Assembly: GCA_019419865.1 (NCBI GenBank)
Contig: JAHZIG010000012.1
Location: 25,827-89,826, forward strand
Length of the DNA: 64,000 bases
Source: Clostridiales bacterium
Lineage (GTDB): Bacteria; Bacillota; Clostridia; Monoglobales; Monoglobaceae
Direction: 5' to 3'
The position numbers and the translations under genes were made by a program. The notes beneath the pieces were generated by a model. The model saw only the letters and a program-made list of their open reading frames with translations, did no database searches and was not told the DNA's origin. Below are positions 9,100 through 17,487 of the stretch, one piece after another (within the stretch, counting starts at the first letter, position 1; the number at the start of each line of letters is the position of its first letter).

Positions 9100-10275
9100 A
9101 TGAAAGAAATGCAACTGAAGTACGGATGTAATCCGAATCAAAAGCCGTCGCGTATATTTATGGAAGAGGGCGAACTGCCGATAACCGTTCTGTGCGGAAA
9201 GCCGGGGTATATAAACCTGCTCGACGCTTTAAACGGCTGGCAGCTTGTGCGCGAGCTGAAAGAGGCGACCGGTCTCCCGGCGGCGACCTCGTTTAAGCAT
9301 GTCAGTCCGGCCGGAGCGGCGGTAGGGCTCGAACTTAGCGACACGCTGAAGAAGATATATTTTGTGGACGACAGTATAGAGCTTTCGCCGCTTGCAAACG
9401 CGTACGCAAGAGCCAGAGGCGCGGACAGAATGTCGTCGTTTGGAGATTTCATCGCTCTGTCGGACGAGTGCGACAAGCCGACCGCGCAGCTGATAGCTAA
9501 AGAGGTGTCGGACGGAATAATCGCTCCCAGCTATAGCGACGAGGCGCTCGAGATATTAAAGCGCAAGAAGAAGGGCGCGTACAACATAATCCAGATCGAC
9601 CCCGATTACGTTCCGGCGCCCGTAGAGCGCAAGCAGGTGTTCGGAGTTACGTTCGAGCAGGGCAGAAACGAGCTTAAGATAGATAAAGAACTGCTTTCAA
9701 ACGTCGTGACGCAGAACAAGGAGATGACCGAAGCGGAGATCCGCGACCTTATTATATCGCTCATAACGCTTAAATATACCCAGTCCAACAGCGTATGCTA
9801 CGTTAAGGACGGACAGGCGATAGGTATCGGCGCGGGGCAGCAGTCGCGTATCCATTGTACAAGGCTCGCCGGAAACAAGGCGGACGTTTGGTGGTTGAGA
9901 CAGGCGCCTCAGGTCCTCGCTCTTGAGTTTGTGGACGGTATAAAACGCGCTGACAGAGACAACGCGATAGACGTTTATATCTCGGACGAATATATGGACG
10001 TTTTGGCCGACGGAGTTTGGGAGACGAAGTTTAAGACGAAGCCGCCCGTATTCACAAAGGAAGAGAAAGAGGCTTGGATAGCCAAGAACACCGACGTCGC
10101 GCTGGGTTCGGACGCGTTCTTCCCGTTCGGCGACAACATAGAGAGAGCGTATAAGTCGGGAGTTAAGGTCATCGCCCAGCCCGGCGGCTCGATAAGAGAC
10201 GACCAGGTAATAGAGACCTGCGACAAATACGGACTCGCAATGGCGTTTACAGGAATAAGACTTTTCCACCATTAA
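9100..10275 (+). CDS. purH: AICAR formyltransferase, stand-alone (PurH C-terminal domain only)
   Basis: Transfers a formyl group from 10-formyl-THF to AICAR, giving FAICAR. At 391 residues it lacks the N-terminal MGS-like IMP cyclohydrolase domain of normal PurH (about 510-590 residues) and starts directly with LKYGCNPNQKP. The catalytic Lys-His pair is in SFKHVSPAGAAVG. Further family motifs are SFGDFIALSDECD, KYTQSNSVCYVKDGQ, IGAGQQSRIHCTRLAG, GSDAFFPFGDN and the end AMAFTGIRLFHH. A terminator follows 25 bases after the stop. The 191-base gap before the gene holds no clear gene. Confidence 0.93.
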   Translation: MKEMQLKYGCNPNQKPSRIFMEEGELPITVLCGKPGYINLLDALNGWQLVRELKEATGLPAATSFKHVSPAGAAVGLELSDTLKKIYFVDDSIELSPLANAYARARGADRMSSFGDFIALSDECDKPTAQLIAKEVSDGIIAPSYSDEALEILKRKKKGAYNIIQIDPDYVPAPVERKQVFGVTFEQGRNELKIDKELLSNVVTQNKEMTEAEIRDLIISLITLKYTQSNSVCYVKDGQAIGIGAGQQSRIHCTRLAGNKADVWWLRQAPQVLALEFVDGIKRADRDNAIDVYISDEYMDVLADGVWETKFKTKPPVFTKEEKEAWIAKNTDVALGSDAFFPFGDNIERAYKSGVKVIAQPGGSIRDDQVIETCDKYGLAMAFTGIRLFHH

Positions 10276-10300
10276 TATTTATAAATTCAACAGGTTTTAT

Positions 10301-10328
10301 AGGACAGGTTTTAGCGCCTGTCCTTTTT
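10301..10328 (+). terminator. Intrinsic terminator of the purine gene run
   Basis: An 8-bp perfect stem (AGGACAGG with CCTGTCCT) and an eight-base loop are followed directly by a T-run. It lies 25 bases after the AICAR formyltransferase stop and closes the + strand purine genes. Confidence 0.85.
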
Positions 10329-10454
10329 GACGTTCGAGACGCTGATGTTATAAAAAGCTTATAAATAATTAAATCATTGCAGAGTTTAAAAAATATAGAA
10401 GTATAGTACACGACGCGTATCTTCCGAGCGAGCGAGTACGCTTATATATGGGCG

Positions 10455-10486
10455 TAAAAAAGCGACCCGCAAAAACGCGGGCCGCT
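10455..10486 (-). terminator. Intrinsic terminator of the lgt gene run
   Basis: On the - strand, AGCGGCCCGC pairs with GCGGGTCGCT around a six-base loop (one mismatch) and is followed by a run of six T. It lies downstream of the Spo0E-like gene and so ends the - strand peptidase-lgt-spo0E run. Confidence 0.8.
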
Positions 10487-10527
10487 TCGCTAATTCAAGG
10501 TATTAAATTATTTCTCGCCGAATAGGG

Positions 10528-10674
10528 CTACATTTGCTCAAAGTAATATTTGTCGATCAGTTCGTCCATTTCGATCTTGATCTTATATATGTCCTTATAA
10601 TTTATCGTATCATGCGTTAGCAATTCGGCCATCCGTTCCTTTAATACCTGAATATCCTGCTCCAATCCTTTCAC
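10528..10674 (-). CDS. Spo0E-like aspartyl-phosphate phosphatase (short)
   Basis: A 45-48 residue protein whose two predicted helices fit the Spo0E family, small phosphatases that remove phosphate from the sporulation regulator Spo0A. It starts LEQDIQVLKERMAELL, has a short turn (THDTINYKD), then a second helix IYKIKIEMDELIDKYY. The family signature SQxLD appears here as KIEMD, so the Asp is kept but Ser-Gln is not. It may start at the GTG at 10674 or at the TTG at 10665, which has GAGGTGA just upstream. It lies 74 bases after lgt on the same strand and before a good terminator. The assignment rests on pattern and size; the target regulator is unknown. Confidence 0.6.
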   Translation of the reverse strand: MKGLEQDIQVLKERMAELLTHDTINYKDIYKIKIEMDELIDKYYFEQM

Positions 10675-10747
10675 CTCGATTCCGTTATAATTTTTGTTAT
10701 ATTAAATCATGCTTAATTTTTTTCAAATTATATTTTAACCTTAAATA

Positions 10748-11779
10748 TTAATCGTTTTGATCGTCGTCCTCCGCGGTCGCCGCCGTTTTGGGGATCGTCT
10801 CGGACGGATCCGCTTCGTTTGGATCCTCGGCCGCCGAACTTGTCTCGGAAACTTCGGCGCCGGTTTTATTGTCGGCGTTCGCCTCTTCTAAATCGGCGTC
10901 GATCTCTGCGGCGTCCGGCGCGCCGTTTTCTTCAACGTCCGCCTCCTGCGCGGAGCCGCCGGATACGGCCGGAACCGGGGCGGGATTGTTTTTTATAAAC
11001 CGCCTGTATAGGATTATAAATATCACGGCCGCCAATAATGAGATAAGCGCCAGGAACTGCGATATCCTGACCGGACCCAAGTAGAGCGAATCGGTTCTCA
11101 GTCCCTCGATCCAGAATCTTCCCAAGCCGTACCACGCTATGTACGCGCAGAAAACTTCGCCGCTGAAGCGTTTATGTTTTCTGTAAATGAGCAGGAGAAC
11201 CACTCCCAGCGCGTCCCACAGGGATTCGTATAAAAACGTGGGATGCGCGTGCGAGGCTATGGTCGAACCGCCGGTCGTTATCGACATTGCCCAAGGAAGC
11301 GTCGTGTAGGAACCGAAGGCCTCGCCGTTTACGAAATTGCCCCATCTGCCGACGGCCTGCCCTATGAGAAAGCCGACGGCTAAGATGTCGAGTACCACTC
11401 CGATATTGATCTTCTTTACGCGGCAGTAGACGAGAACTGTTAGGATAGCGCCTATCAGTCCGCCGTATATGGCGAGACCGCCGTTTCTTATATCGAATAT
11501 ACTTAGTAAGTCGTCCTTGTATAGGTCGAAGCTGAATACCACGTAATACAGCCGCGCGCATACGATCGAGACCGGGATCGCTATCAGGAACATATTTAAG
11601 AGGTCGTCCTGGTCGAGCCCGGTACGCTTTGATTCGCGAAACGCGTATATCAGGGCGAGGATAAGTCCGCAGGCGATTATTATGCCGTACCAGTACACGT
11701 CCAGCCCGAATATGGAAAACGCGGCGCGGTTTATGTTAAACGTCAGCCCCAAGTTCGGGAAGGTTATCGTATTTGTCAA
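10748..11779 (-). CDS. lgt: Prolipoprotein diacylglyceryl transferase with long acidic tail
   Basis: Membrane enzyme that transfers diacylglycerol from phosphatidylglycerol to the lipobox Cys of prolipoproteins. There are about seven membrane segments. The family signature appears as GRWGNFVNGEAFG, together with the conserved Tyr/His region VYWYGIIIACG and HPTFLYESLWD. The catalytic part ends near residue 265 and is followed by about 78 residues rich in Ala, Glu and Asp, not usual in Lgt and probably a cytoplasmic disordered tail. The TTG start overlaps the stop of the upstream peptidase by two bases, with AAAGGTGG nine bases before it. Confidence 0.95.
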   Translation of the reverse strand: MTNTITFPNLGLTFNINRAAFSIFGLDVYWYGIIIACGLILALIYAFRESKRTGLDQDDLLNMFLIAIPVSIVCARLYYVVFSFDLYKDDLLSIFDIRNGGLAIYGGLIGAILTVLVYCRVKKINIGVVLDILAVGFLIGQAVGRWGNFVNGEAFGSYTTLPWAMSITTGGSTIASHAHPTFLYESLWDALGVVLLLIYRKHKRFSGEVFCAYIAWYGLGRFWIEGLRTDSLYLGPVRISQFLALISLLAAVIFIILYRRFIKNNPAPVPAVSGGSAQEADVEENGAPDAAEIDADLEEANADNKTGAEVSETSSAAEDPNEADPSETIPKTAATAEDDDQND

Positions 11780-13134
11780 TTTGAGTCGCCACCTTTTTGT
11801 TCGGATACGGGTCTTACTACAGATAAAACGCAGTTATCCGTGTTGAAATATTTTCTCAGTCTTTCGTTATATTCTTCTTCCGTGATCTCGTCGATGATGT
11901 TGGCCAAAGCGAGCGGGTTTACTCCGCACATTATCTGGCGTATGAAAGCGTTGCCCATGCCCTCGATGCTGTTAAACAGTTTGATGAGCGAGGCCTGAGT
12001 GGTTTTCTTAGCTCTTTCAAGGCTTTCCTTGTCCAGACCGGACTCTATCGTTTTATTGATCTCCGCTTTAACAAGCTCGAACACCTTGTCGGGATCCTTT
12101 GATTCTCCGCCGATAAGCGTAAAGCCGAACCGTTTTTCCAGTTCGGATTCCGAACCGAAGCTCTGGTTTATAAGCCCCTGTTCGTAGAGCGACATATAGA
12201 AATCGTTGCTCTTTCCGAAGATAACTTCAAGGATAACGTCGGTCATTATCTCGCGTTTTAGAAGCTCCTCGCCGTCGGTATACAGAGTATTGTCCTTAAA
12301 GCCTATCTGAAACAGCGGCTGGGATACCATGAGCTCCTGTTCGACCCGGCTCTTAAAGAACTCGTCCGGTTCCGTAAGGCGCGGGCGTTCTATCTCCCCA
12401 AGATTTCGCTCCGGGTTTATGTGCTTGTCGAGACAATCCAAGACCTTTTCGGGTTCTATGTCTCCGACCAAGACCAGAGTCATGTTGGAGGGGTTGTAGA
12501 ACGTGTTATAGCACTTATACAGTATCTCGGGAGTTATATGCGAGATGCTCTCGACCGTGCCCGCGATATCGATCTTTACCGGATTGTTGTGATAGAGGGC
12601 GGTAAGGGCGTTGAAGAAAACCCTCCAGCTCGGGTCGTCCTCGTACATTTTTATCTCCTGCCCGATTATTCCCTGTTCCTTTTGTACGTTTTCCTCGGTA
12701 AAATATGGCTCGTTCACAAAGCTTATCAAGATATCGAGGCTATCGTAGAATTTATCGGTGCAGCTGAACAGGTACGCGGTCATATCGAAGCTTGTAAAAG
12801 CGTTGGCGCTCGCTCCGGTCAGGGCGAACATGTCGAACGCGTTTTTGCCGTCGCTTTGCTCGAACATTTTATGTTCCAAGTAGTGGGCGATCCCGTCCGG
12901 AACGGTCGTAAGCTCCGTCTCGCCGGGTACGACGAACTCGCGGTCGATCGAACCGTACTCCGTACCGTAGATCGCGTAGTATTTGCTAAACCCTTTTTTG
13001 GGGAATATTCGTACCTTAAGCCCGCTCTTGTGGGTGAAAGAATACATCTTCTCGTCGAGGTAGCCGTTAATGCTGAGCTGAGCCTCGACTCCGTTTATAT
13101 CGATCGTTTTGGTCTCTATTATATTTGAATTCAT
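11776..13134 (-). CDS. M16-family zinc peptidase, active-site subunit (YmfH-like)
   Basis: Insulinase-type metallopeptidase of 452 residues. The inverted zinc motif HxxEH is present as HYLEH near residue 86, and the third ligand Glu lies in KEQGIIGQEIKMYEDDP about 75 residues on. This gives a complete active site. The gene is directly downstream of a second M16 protein without the motif and directly upstream of lgt. This is the arrangement of the YmfF/YmfH type, in which an active and an inactive half are thought to form one chamber. The ATG at 13134 has GAGGAGG eight bases upstream, inside the end of the preceding gene. The substrate is unknown. Confidence 0.88.
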   Translation of the reverse strand: MNSNIIETKTIDINGVEAQLSINGYLDEKMYSFTHKSGLKVRIFPKKGFSKYYAIYGTEYGSIDREFVVPGETELTTVPDGIAHYLEHKMFEQSDGKNAFDMFALTGASANAFTSFDMTAYLFSCTDKFYDSLDILISFVNEPYFTEENVQKEQGIIGQEIKMYEDDPSWRVFFNALTALYHNNPVKIDIAGTVESISHITPEILYKCYNTFYNPSNMTLVLVGDIEPEKVLDCLDKHINPERNLGEIERPRLTEPDEFFKSRVEQELMVSQPLFQIGFKDNTLYTDGEELLKREIMTDVILEVIFGKSNDFYMSLYEQGLINQSFGSESELEKRFGFTLIGGESKDPDKVFELVKAEINKTIESGLDKESLERAKKTTQASLIKLFNSIEGMGNAFIRQIMCGVNPLALANIIDEITEEEYNERLRKYFNTDNCVLSVVRPVSEQKGGDSN

Positions 13135-13137
13135 GCG

Positions 13138-14412
13138 CTAAGCCTCCTCGTTTGTCGTGCCTTTTAATAAGTATACGGTATCCACAGAGATCTTATTAAA
13201 CGCTGCGGAAACCTCTTCCTTGGTCACTTTTTCGATCGCCGCTGTCAGGTCGTCGAGAGCGCCGTTTTTGCCGAGTATAGCTTGGCTCAGATAATAATCC
13301 TCCATAGCGCTCAGTCCGTCCTTCATGGAATTTACGCTGCTTATCAAATAACGTTTTGAGTTTTCAAACTCGGCGTCGTCGATCTCCCCGTTCTTCATCT
13401 TATTAAACTGAACCATAGTCTCGTCGTACGCCGCCTTGAAGTTCTTCGTCTCTATACCGGAGCTGATAAACATCACGCTTTTAAAGCGCTCGACCCGCGA
13501 TATGCAGTAATACGCGAGACTCAGCTTTTCGCGGACGTTGTTGAACAGCTTTGAAAACGGACTCCCGCCGAAAATGCAGGACGCGAGCATCAGCGAATAG
13601 TATTCGTTTGAGACGGGATCCACTCCGCAGCGCAGACCTATCGTGAATTTGCTCTGCGCGACCGGGAACTCCTCGGTTATTATATGCGGTTCGGTTTTTT
13701 CAATATCCGGGATCGCCGGCGCGGTCTTGACGTATTCGGCGTCCCTTTCGGGGAATTCTTCCGCGAACGCTTCGATCAGCTTAAGAGTTTCGTCGTCGAA
13801 CTCGCCGGTCGCGAAGATGTCGGTTTTGGAATCCGATAGAGTCTTTTGATAAAATTCGTACAGATTCTTCGCGGTTATACCGTCTAAGTCCTCGACGTAT
13901 CCGGCCTCGTACATGCCGTACGGCTGATCTTTAAACATGCTCTCCCGGCATTTTACGTCCACGTATTCCCGTTTATCGTTGATCAGCCCTTCGATGGCCT
14001 GCTTGAGGTTTTCTTTCTCGTTGTCTAAATATTCCTGTTTAAAGCCGCCGCCTAAGATCAGCGGTTTGAATATAAATTCGCGCAGGAAGTCGAGAACCTC
14101 GGCCGTAAGATTCGTACCGGTAAATCTGTCTCTTACGTACGTTATCGTAAAATACATGGCTTCGCCGTCGCCTTTTCGGCGCACTCCGGTCTTGAATCCG
14201 GCTCCGTACATGTTGTCGAGCTGTCTCGAGATCAGCGTGAGCGTAGGGTATTTCTCGGTTCCGCGCTTTAACACGGCGGGCAGGAGCGCCTGCTTTGTGA
14301 CGTTTTCGCGCGTCATAGGCAGGTTGAAGAATACCGATATCTGGTTCGTTTTAAATTTTGGTTCGTCTATTATTCTAAGGTCTACGCCTTTACGTATATT
14401 AATATGCTTCAT
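13138..14412 (-). CDS. M16-family protein lacking the zinc motif (YmfF-like)
   Basis: A 424-residue insulinase-fold protein that is first in the - strand run. Where active members carry HxxEH, the sequence reads LLPAVLKRGTEKYPT, so it cannot bind catalytic zinc. The C-terminal half keeps the family pattern (LRCGVDPVSNEYYSLML, GGSPFSKLFNNVREKLSLAYY, which is the substrate-binding region). It is probably the non-catalytic half of a heterodimer with the next gene. The start at 14412 (MKHINIRKG) is chosen over an upstream in-frame ATG at 14436 because AGGAAAGG sits just before it. The stop is three bases before the next ATG. Confidence 0.85.
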   Translation of the reverse strand: MKHINIRKGVDLRIIDEPKFKTNQISVFFNLPMTRENVTKQALLPAVLKRGTEKYPTLTLISRQLDNMYGAGFKTGVRRKGDGEAMYFTITYVRDRFTGTNLTAEVLDFLREFIFKPLILGGGFKQEYLDNEKENLKQAIEGLINDKREYVDVKCRESMFKDQPYGMYEAGYVEDLDGITAKNLYEFYQKTLSDSKTDIFATGEFDDETLKLIEAFAEEFPERDAEYVKTAPAIPDIEKTEPHIITEEFPVAQSKFTIGLRCGVDPVSNEYYSLMLASCIFGGSPFSKLFNNVREKLSLAYYCISRVERFKSVMFISSGIETKNFKAAYDETMVQFNKMKNGEIDDAEFENSKRYLISSVNSMKDGLSAMEDYYLSQAILGKNGALDDLTAAIEKVTKEEVSAAFNKISVDTVYLLKGTTNEEA

Positions 14413-14785
14413 ATACCTTTCCTTTCTCTTCCGCATAGGAACGTTCTTTGGCTTTTAAGCGCCGACGTCTTTTTCCTAAGCGGGCGTTTTTGCCTTACTC
14501 TATATTATGAACCGCCTCGTATTTTAATATTCCCGCGTTAAACGGATAGAGGCGCATTAAATATTATAACACAATTTTTATTTTTTGTTTATATTTTTAG
14601 ACGAATTGTAATATTGGTTTAACCTACATTTAAGCAAGCGAGGCGCAGAAGCGGCGCGCGGAGAGGTTAGGGCTTCTAAAAAATGATATGACCGGCGATA
14701 TTTAGTCGATCGGGCGGGGTGGTCATGATTTTAAATCCTATACTACTTTTTTTCGGATAAAAAATATAAAAATTGAAAAAAGGTA

Positions 14786-14814
14786 TTGCAAAACCTAAAA
14801 CGGTATAGTAAAAT
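14786..14814 (+). promoter_or_regulatory. Promoter of the mraZ-led division cluster
   Basis: TTGCAA (14786-14791), a 17-base spacer and TAAAAT (14809-14814) fit sigma-A and predict transcription from about 14821, inside the first MraZ box. The gap between the - strand peptidase start (14412) and mraZ is 535 bases. Apart from this promoter and the boxes it is AT-rich, with no gene. A TATAAT on the - strand near 14570 may belong to the divergent peptidase run, but it has no good -35. Confidence 0.65.
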
Positions 14815-14818
14815 AATC

Positions 14819-14850
14819 AAAGTGGAGGAAAAAGAATCAAAGTGGATGAA
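14819..14850 (+). promoter_or_regulatory. Two MraZ-type operator boxes
   Basis: Two direct copies of AAAGTGGAKGAA start at 14819 and 14839, exactly 20 bases (two helical turns) apart. MraZ proteins bind tandem direct repeats containing a GTGG core upstream of their own gene, and AAAGTG-type boxes are known for Firmicute-related bacteria. The boxes overlap the predicted transcription start, which suits repression of the cluster by MraZ. Confidence 0.7.
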
Positions 14851-14947
14851 CCGGAATGCGGTTTAAGGCGATCGCGCGCCGCGCTTAGGAGCGGCTGTAA
14901 AGCGATTTTACTTCACGGTATAGAACGATCGAAAGGAGACGACAAAA

Positions 14948-15370
14948 ATGTTGCTTGGCGAGTATATGCAGACCGTAGACGCTAAAGGCAGAGTTAACGT
15001 GCCGGCTAAGTTTCGCGACGATCTGGGTCAGGTTTTTGTCGTTTCTAAGGGACTTAACTGCGTCTCTCTGTATCCTAAGGACGAGTGGAAGAAGTTTTTG
15101 GATAATATCATATCCGAGAATCCAACCAAGAGAAAAAAGCTTTTGAGATTTTTCTCGAGCGGTTCGCAGGAGTGCGAGGTGGACTCTCAGGGCAGAGTGT
15201 TGATACCCGCTCAGTATCGCGAATACGCGGGGATCGGTAAAGAAATCGCCGTTATAGGCTCGTATACGTACGCCGAGATCTGGGACAGGCAGAAATGGAG
15301 CGAGTATATGGACGATCCGGAATTTGAGGCCGGAGAGATCGAGAAGGCGATGGAGGAGTACGGCTTATAA
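14948..15370 (+). CDS. mraZ: Division/cell-wall cluster transcriptional regulator MraZ
   Basis: A 140-residue protein with two SpoVT/AbrB-like (MraZ) halves, each carrying the DxxGR motif: DAKGRVNVPAKFR near residue 11 and DSQGRVLIPAQYR near residue 79. It forms ring-shaped oligomers and represses its own operon. AAAGGAG lies nine bases before the ATG. The last base of the stop TAA is the first base of the rsmH ATG. The two upstream boxes are its likely binding site. Confidence 0.97.
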   Translation: MLLGEYMQTVDAKGRVNVPAKFRDDLGQVFVVSKGLNCVSLYPKDEWKKFLDNIISENPTKRKKLLRFFSSGSQECEVDSQGRVLIPAQYREYAGIGKEIAVIGSYTYAEIWDRQKWSEYMDDPEFEAGEIEKAMEEYGL

Positions 15371-16305
15371 TGGACTTTAAACATATTTCAGTCCTGCTAA
15401 ACGAGAGCGTGGACATGCTTAAAGTGGATCCAAGCGGAACGTACGTAGACGGCACGCTCGGCGGAGGCGGACACGCTTCGCTTATCTGTTCCAAGCTGTC
15501 CGGCGAGGGGCGTTTGATCGGTATCGACAGGGATATGGACGCGATAAACGCCGCGGGAGAGAGGCTTGAAAGCTATAGCTGCAAAAAAGAGATAGTTCAC
15601 GATAATTTCTTTAATATAAAAAGGATATTAAAAGATCTGGATATACCGAAGATAGACGGCGCCATTTTGGATCTTGGGGTGTCCTCGTACCAGCTCGATA
15701 CTTCGGAGCGCGGGTTTAGCTATAACACGGACGCCGATCTGGATATGCGAATGGATCGGAGCGCGGACTTAGACGCCTATAAGGTGGTCAACGAGTACGA
15801 AGAGGACAGGCTCAGGCGTATACTTCGCGATTACGGAGAGGAAAAAAACGCGGCGAAAATAGCGCGCAATATTGTAAAGGCAAGAGAGGTAAAACCGATA
15901 AGAACGACCTTCGAGCTGAGCGAGATAATAAAGAAGTCGTTTCCTCCGGCGAAGAGATACGCGGACAAACACCCGGCAAAGCGCAGTTTTCAGGCGATAC
16001 GCATCGAGGTCAACGGGGAGCTTGACGGCCTCGGCGAGGCGGTCTCCGATTTTGTAGACGTATTAAAGACGGGCGGAAGGCTTTCGGTCATCACGTTCCA
16101 TTCGCTTGAGGACAGGATCGTGAAGAACGTTTTCGCGGAGCTTGCGAGGGGCTGCACTTGTCCCAAGGAGTTTCCGGTCTGCGTCTGCGGTAATGTGCCG
16201 AAGATACGGATCCTTAACAAGAAACCGATAATAGCGGGCGGCGAAGAGCTTGAAAATAATAACAGGGCTCACAGCGCCAAACTGAGAGTTATTGAAAAAC
16301 TTTGA
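15370..16305 (+). CDS. rsmH: 16S rRNA (cytosine-1402-N4)-methyltransferase
   Basis: SAM-dependent methyltransferase that modifies C1402 in the ribosomal P-site. It has 311 residues, normal length. Motifs are HISVLLNESVDML at the start, the SAM loop DGTLGGGGHAS, GIDRDMDAI, DLGVSSYQLD, RGFSYNTDADLDMRMD and, near the end, TFHSLEDRIVKN followed by the zinc-like CTCP...CVCG pair. It shares one base with the mraZ stop. Confidence 0.97.
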   Translation: MDFKHISVLLNESVDMLKVDPSGTYVDGTLGGGGHASLICSKLSGEGRLIGIDRDMDAINAAGERLESYSCKKEIVHDNFFNIKRILKDLDIPKIDGAILDLGVSSYQLDTSERGFSYNTDADLDMRMDRSADLDAYKVVNEYEEDRLRRILRDYGEEKNAAKIARNIVKAREVKPIRTTFELSEIIKKSFPPAKRYADKHPAKRSFQAIRIEVNGELDGLGEAVSDFVDVLKTGGRLSVITFHSLEDRIVKNVFAELARGCTCPKEFPVCVCGNVPKIRILNKKPIIAGGEELENNNRAHSAKLRVIEKL

Positions 16306-16497
16306 GGCGATTTTTATATTTGCTGTTTGATGTGATTTTGGATTATAGGATTATTTTAGTCGATCTTATTATCGGCGGCGAGAGACAGACATAATTAGAC
16401 TATAGACGTAAATTTGAAATAGCGTGAGAGGGGTCCGCTTTATTTTACGTTTTAAATAAGATTTATGCGGACTTATTATTAAGAAAGGATGAGAACG

Positions 16498-17487
16498 TTG
16501 CAGGTTCAGACCGAAAGACGAAACCGAAAAAACGCTTCTGCGGCGTCCGGCAGACGTCGGAACTATAATGCGGAAAATCGCGGTAGACGCCGCGATAGCT
16601 CGCGCTATGCAAACGGCGGAAGAAGGACCGTCGATTACAGAGCCCAAAGCGGGTACAAGGGCGGACAAAGAGACGCGTACGCGCGGCAGGAATATACGTT
16701 CGACGCGAACGATTATTATATAGACGGATATTATTCGAGAAACAGATACGGTTCGGCAAATTCGGGATACGGCGAGACCGTTCCGGCTTCGACGGCGAGA
16801 AATTCGCGGCGCAGGTCTTCGAGCCGCTCAAGCAGAGCCGTCGGAAGTTCGAGAACGAGAGCTTTGTCGTCGTCCGGCGCGGCGACCCGTGCGGCGGCCG
16901 AACGAAACGCGAGACCGTCTAAGACGTTGGCGGAGTACAAGAGGGAGAAAGCGACGGCCAAAAAGACGAGAAAGAGCAGAGCCGTATTTATGGGAAAGGT
17001 CTTTTTTGTTTTTGTATTAGCTTGCATATTGGTGTACAGACATACAAGTCTGCTTGAGATTAATCAGGAGATAGGCGATCTGCAGTCGCAGTATGCGGAC
17101 ATAAATACTGAAAACGAGGCCATACAGTCCAATATAGATCAGATGATCGAGCTTGGGAATTTAGAGGATTACGCAATCAATAACTTAGGAATGGTCAAGC
17201 CGGATTCGTCTCAGATCTTTTACGTGGATATGAATATGACGGATAGGACCGTAACGTCGAGAAGCGACGCGCGGCAGTCGCAGACGGGCGACGAAACGAA
17301 CGCGGACGGCGCGAATACGAGCGCGGACGCTGCGAACGCGAACGAGGACGCTGCGAATGCGAACGCGGGCGGGACGAGCGAAGAAACTTCGCCTGATACC
17401 GCTCAGGCGGCGGACGCTTCACAGGCATCGGGCGCCTCGCAGGCGGAGGATAGCGGTTCGCAGGCGGAGGATAGCGGTTCGGAATAA
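16498..17487 (+). CDS. ftsL: FtsL-like division protein with long basic head and repeat tail
   Basis: Placed where ftsL lies in the cluster (between rsmH and the division PBP) and built like FtsL/DivIC. It has a cytoplasmic head, one membrane segment (VFFVFVLACILVY, near residue 175), then a coiled coil (INQEIGDLQSQYADINTENE) and a short extracellular end. It is about 329 residues instead of the usual 100-130. The head is about 165 residues rich in Arg, Ser, Tyr and Asn. The tail is about 80 residues of Ala/Asn/Asp/Ser/Gln repeats. The TTG at 16498 is chosen because AAAGG sits nine bases before it; an ATG nine bases earlier touches that site. Identity rests on position and architecture, since this family has little conserved sequence. 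Confidence 0.72.
   Translation: MQVQTERRNRKNASAASGRRRNYNAENRGRRRDSSRYANGGRRTVDYRAQSGYKGGQRDAYARQEYTFDANDYYIDGYYSRNRYGSANSGYGETVPASTARNSRRRSSSRSSRAVGSSRTRALSSSGAATRAAAERNARPSKTLAEYKREKATAKKTRKSRAVFMGKVFFVFVLACILVYRHTSLLEINQEIGDLQSQYADINTENEAIQSNIDQMIELGNLEDYAINNLGMVKPDSSQIFYVDMNMTDRTVTSRSDARQSQTGDETNADGANTSADAANANEDAANANAGGTSEETSPDTAQAADASQASGASQAEDSGSQAEDSGSE
17437..17478 (+). repeat. 21-base tandem repeat inside the FtsL-like tail
   Basis: Two perfect adjacent copies of a 21-base unit (17437-17457 and 17458-17478) encode SQAEDSG twice at the C-terminus of the FtsL-like protein. Looser GCGAACGCGGACG-type repetition precedes it. Copy number may vary between strains. Confidence 0.8.
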
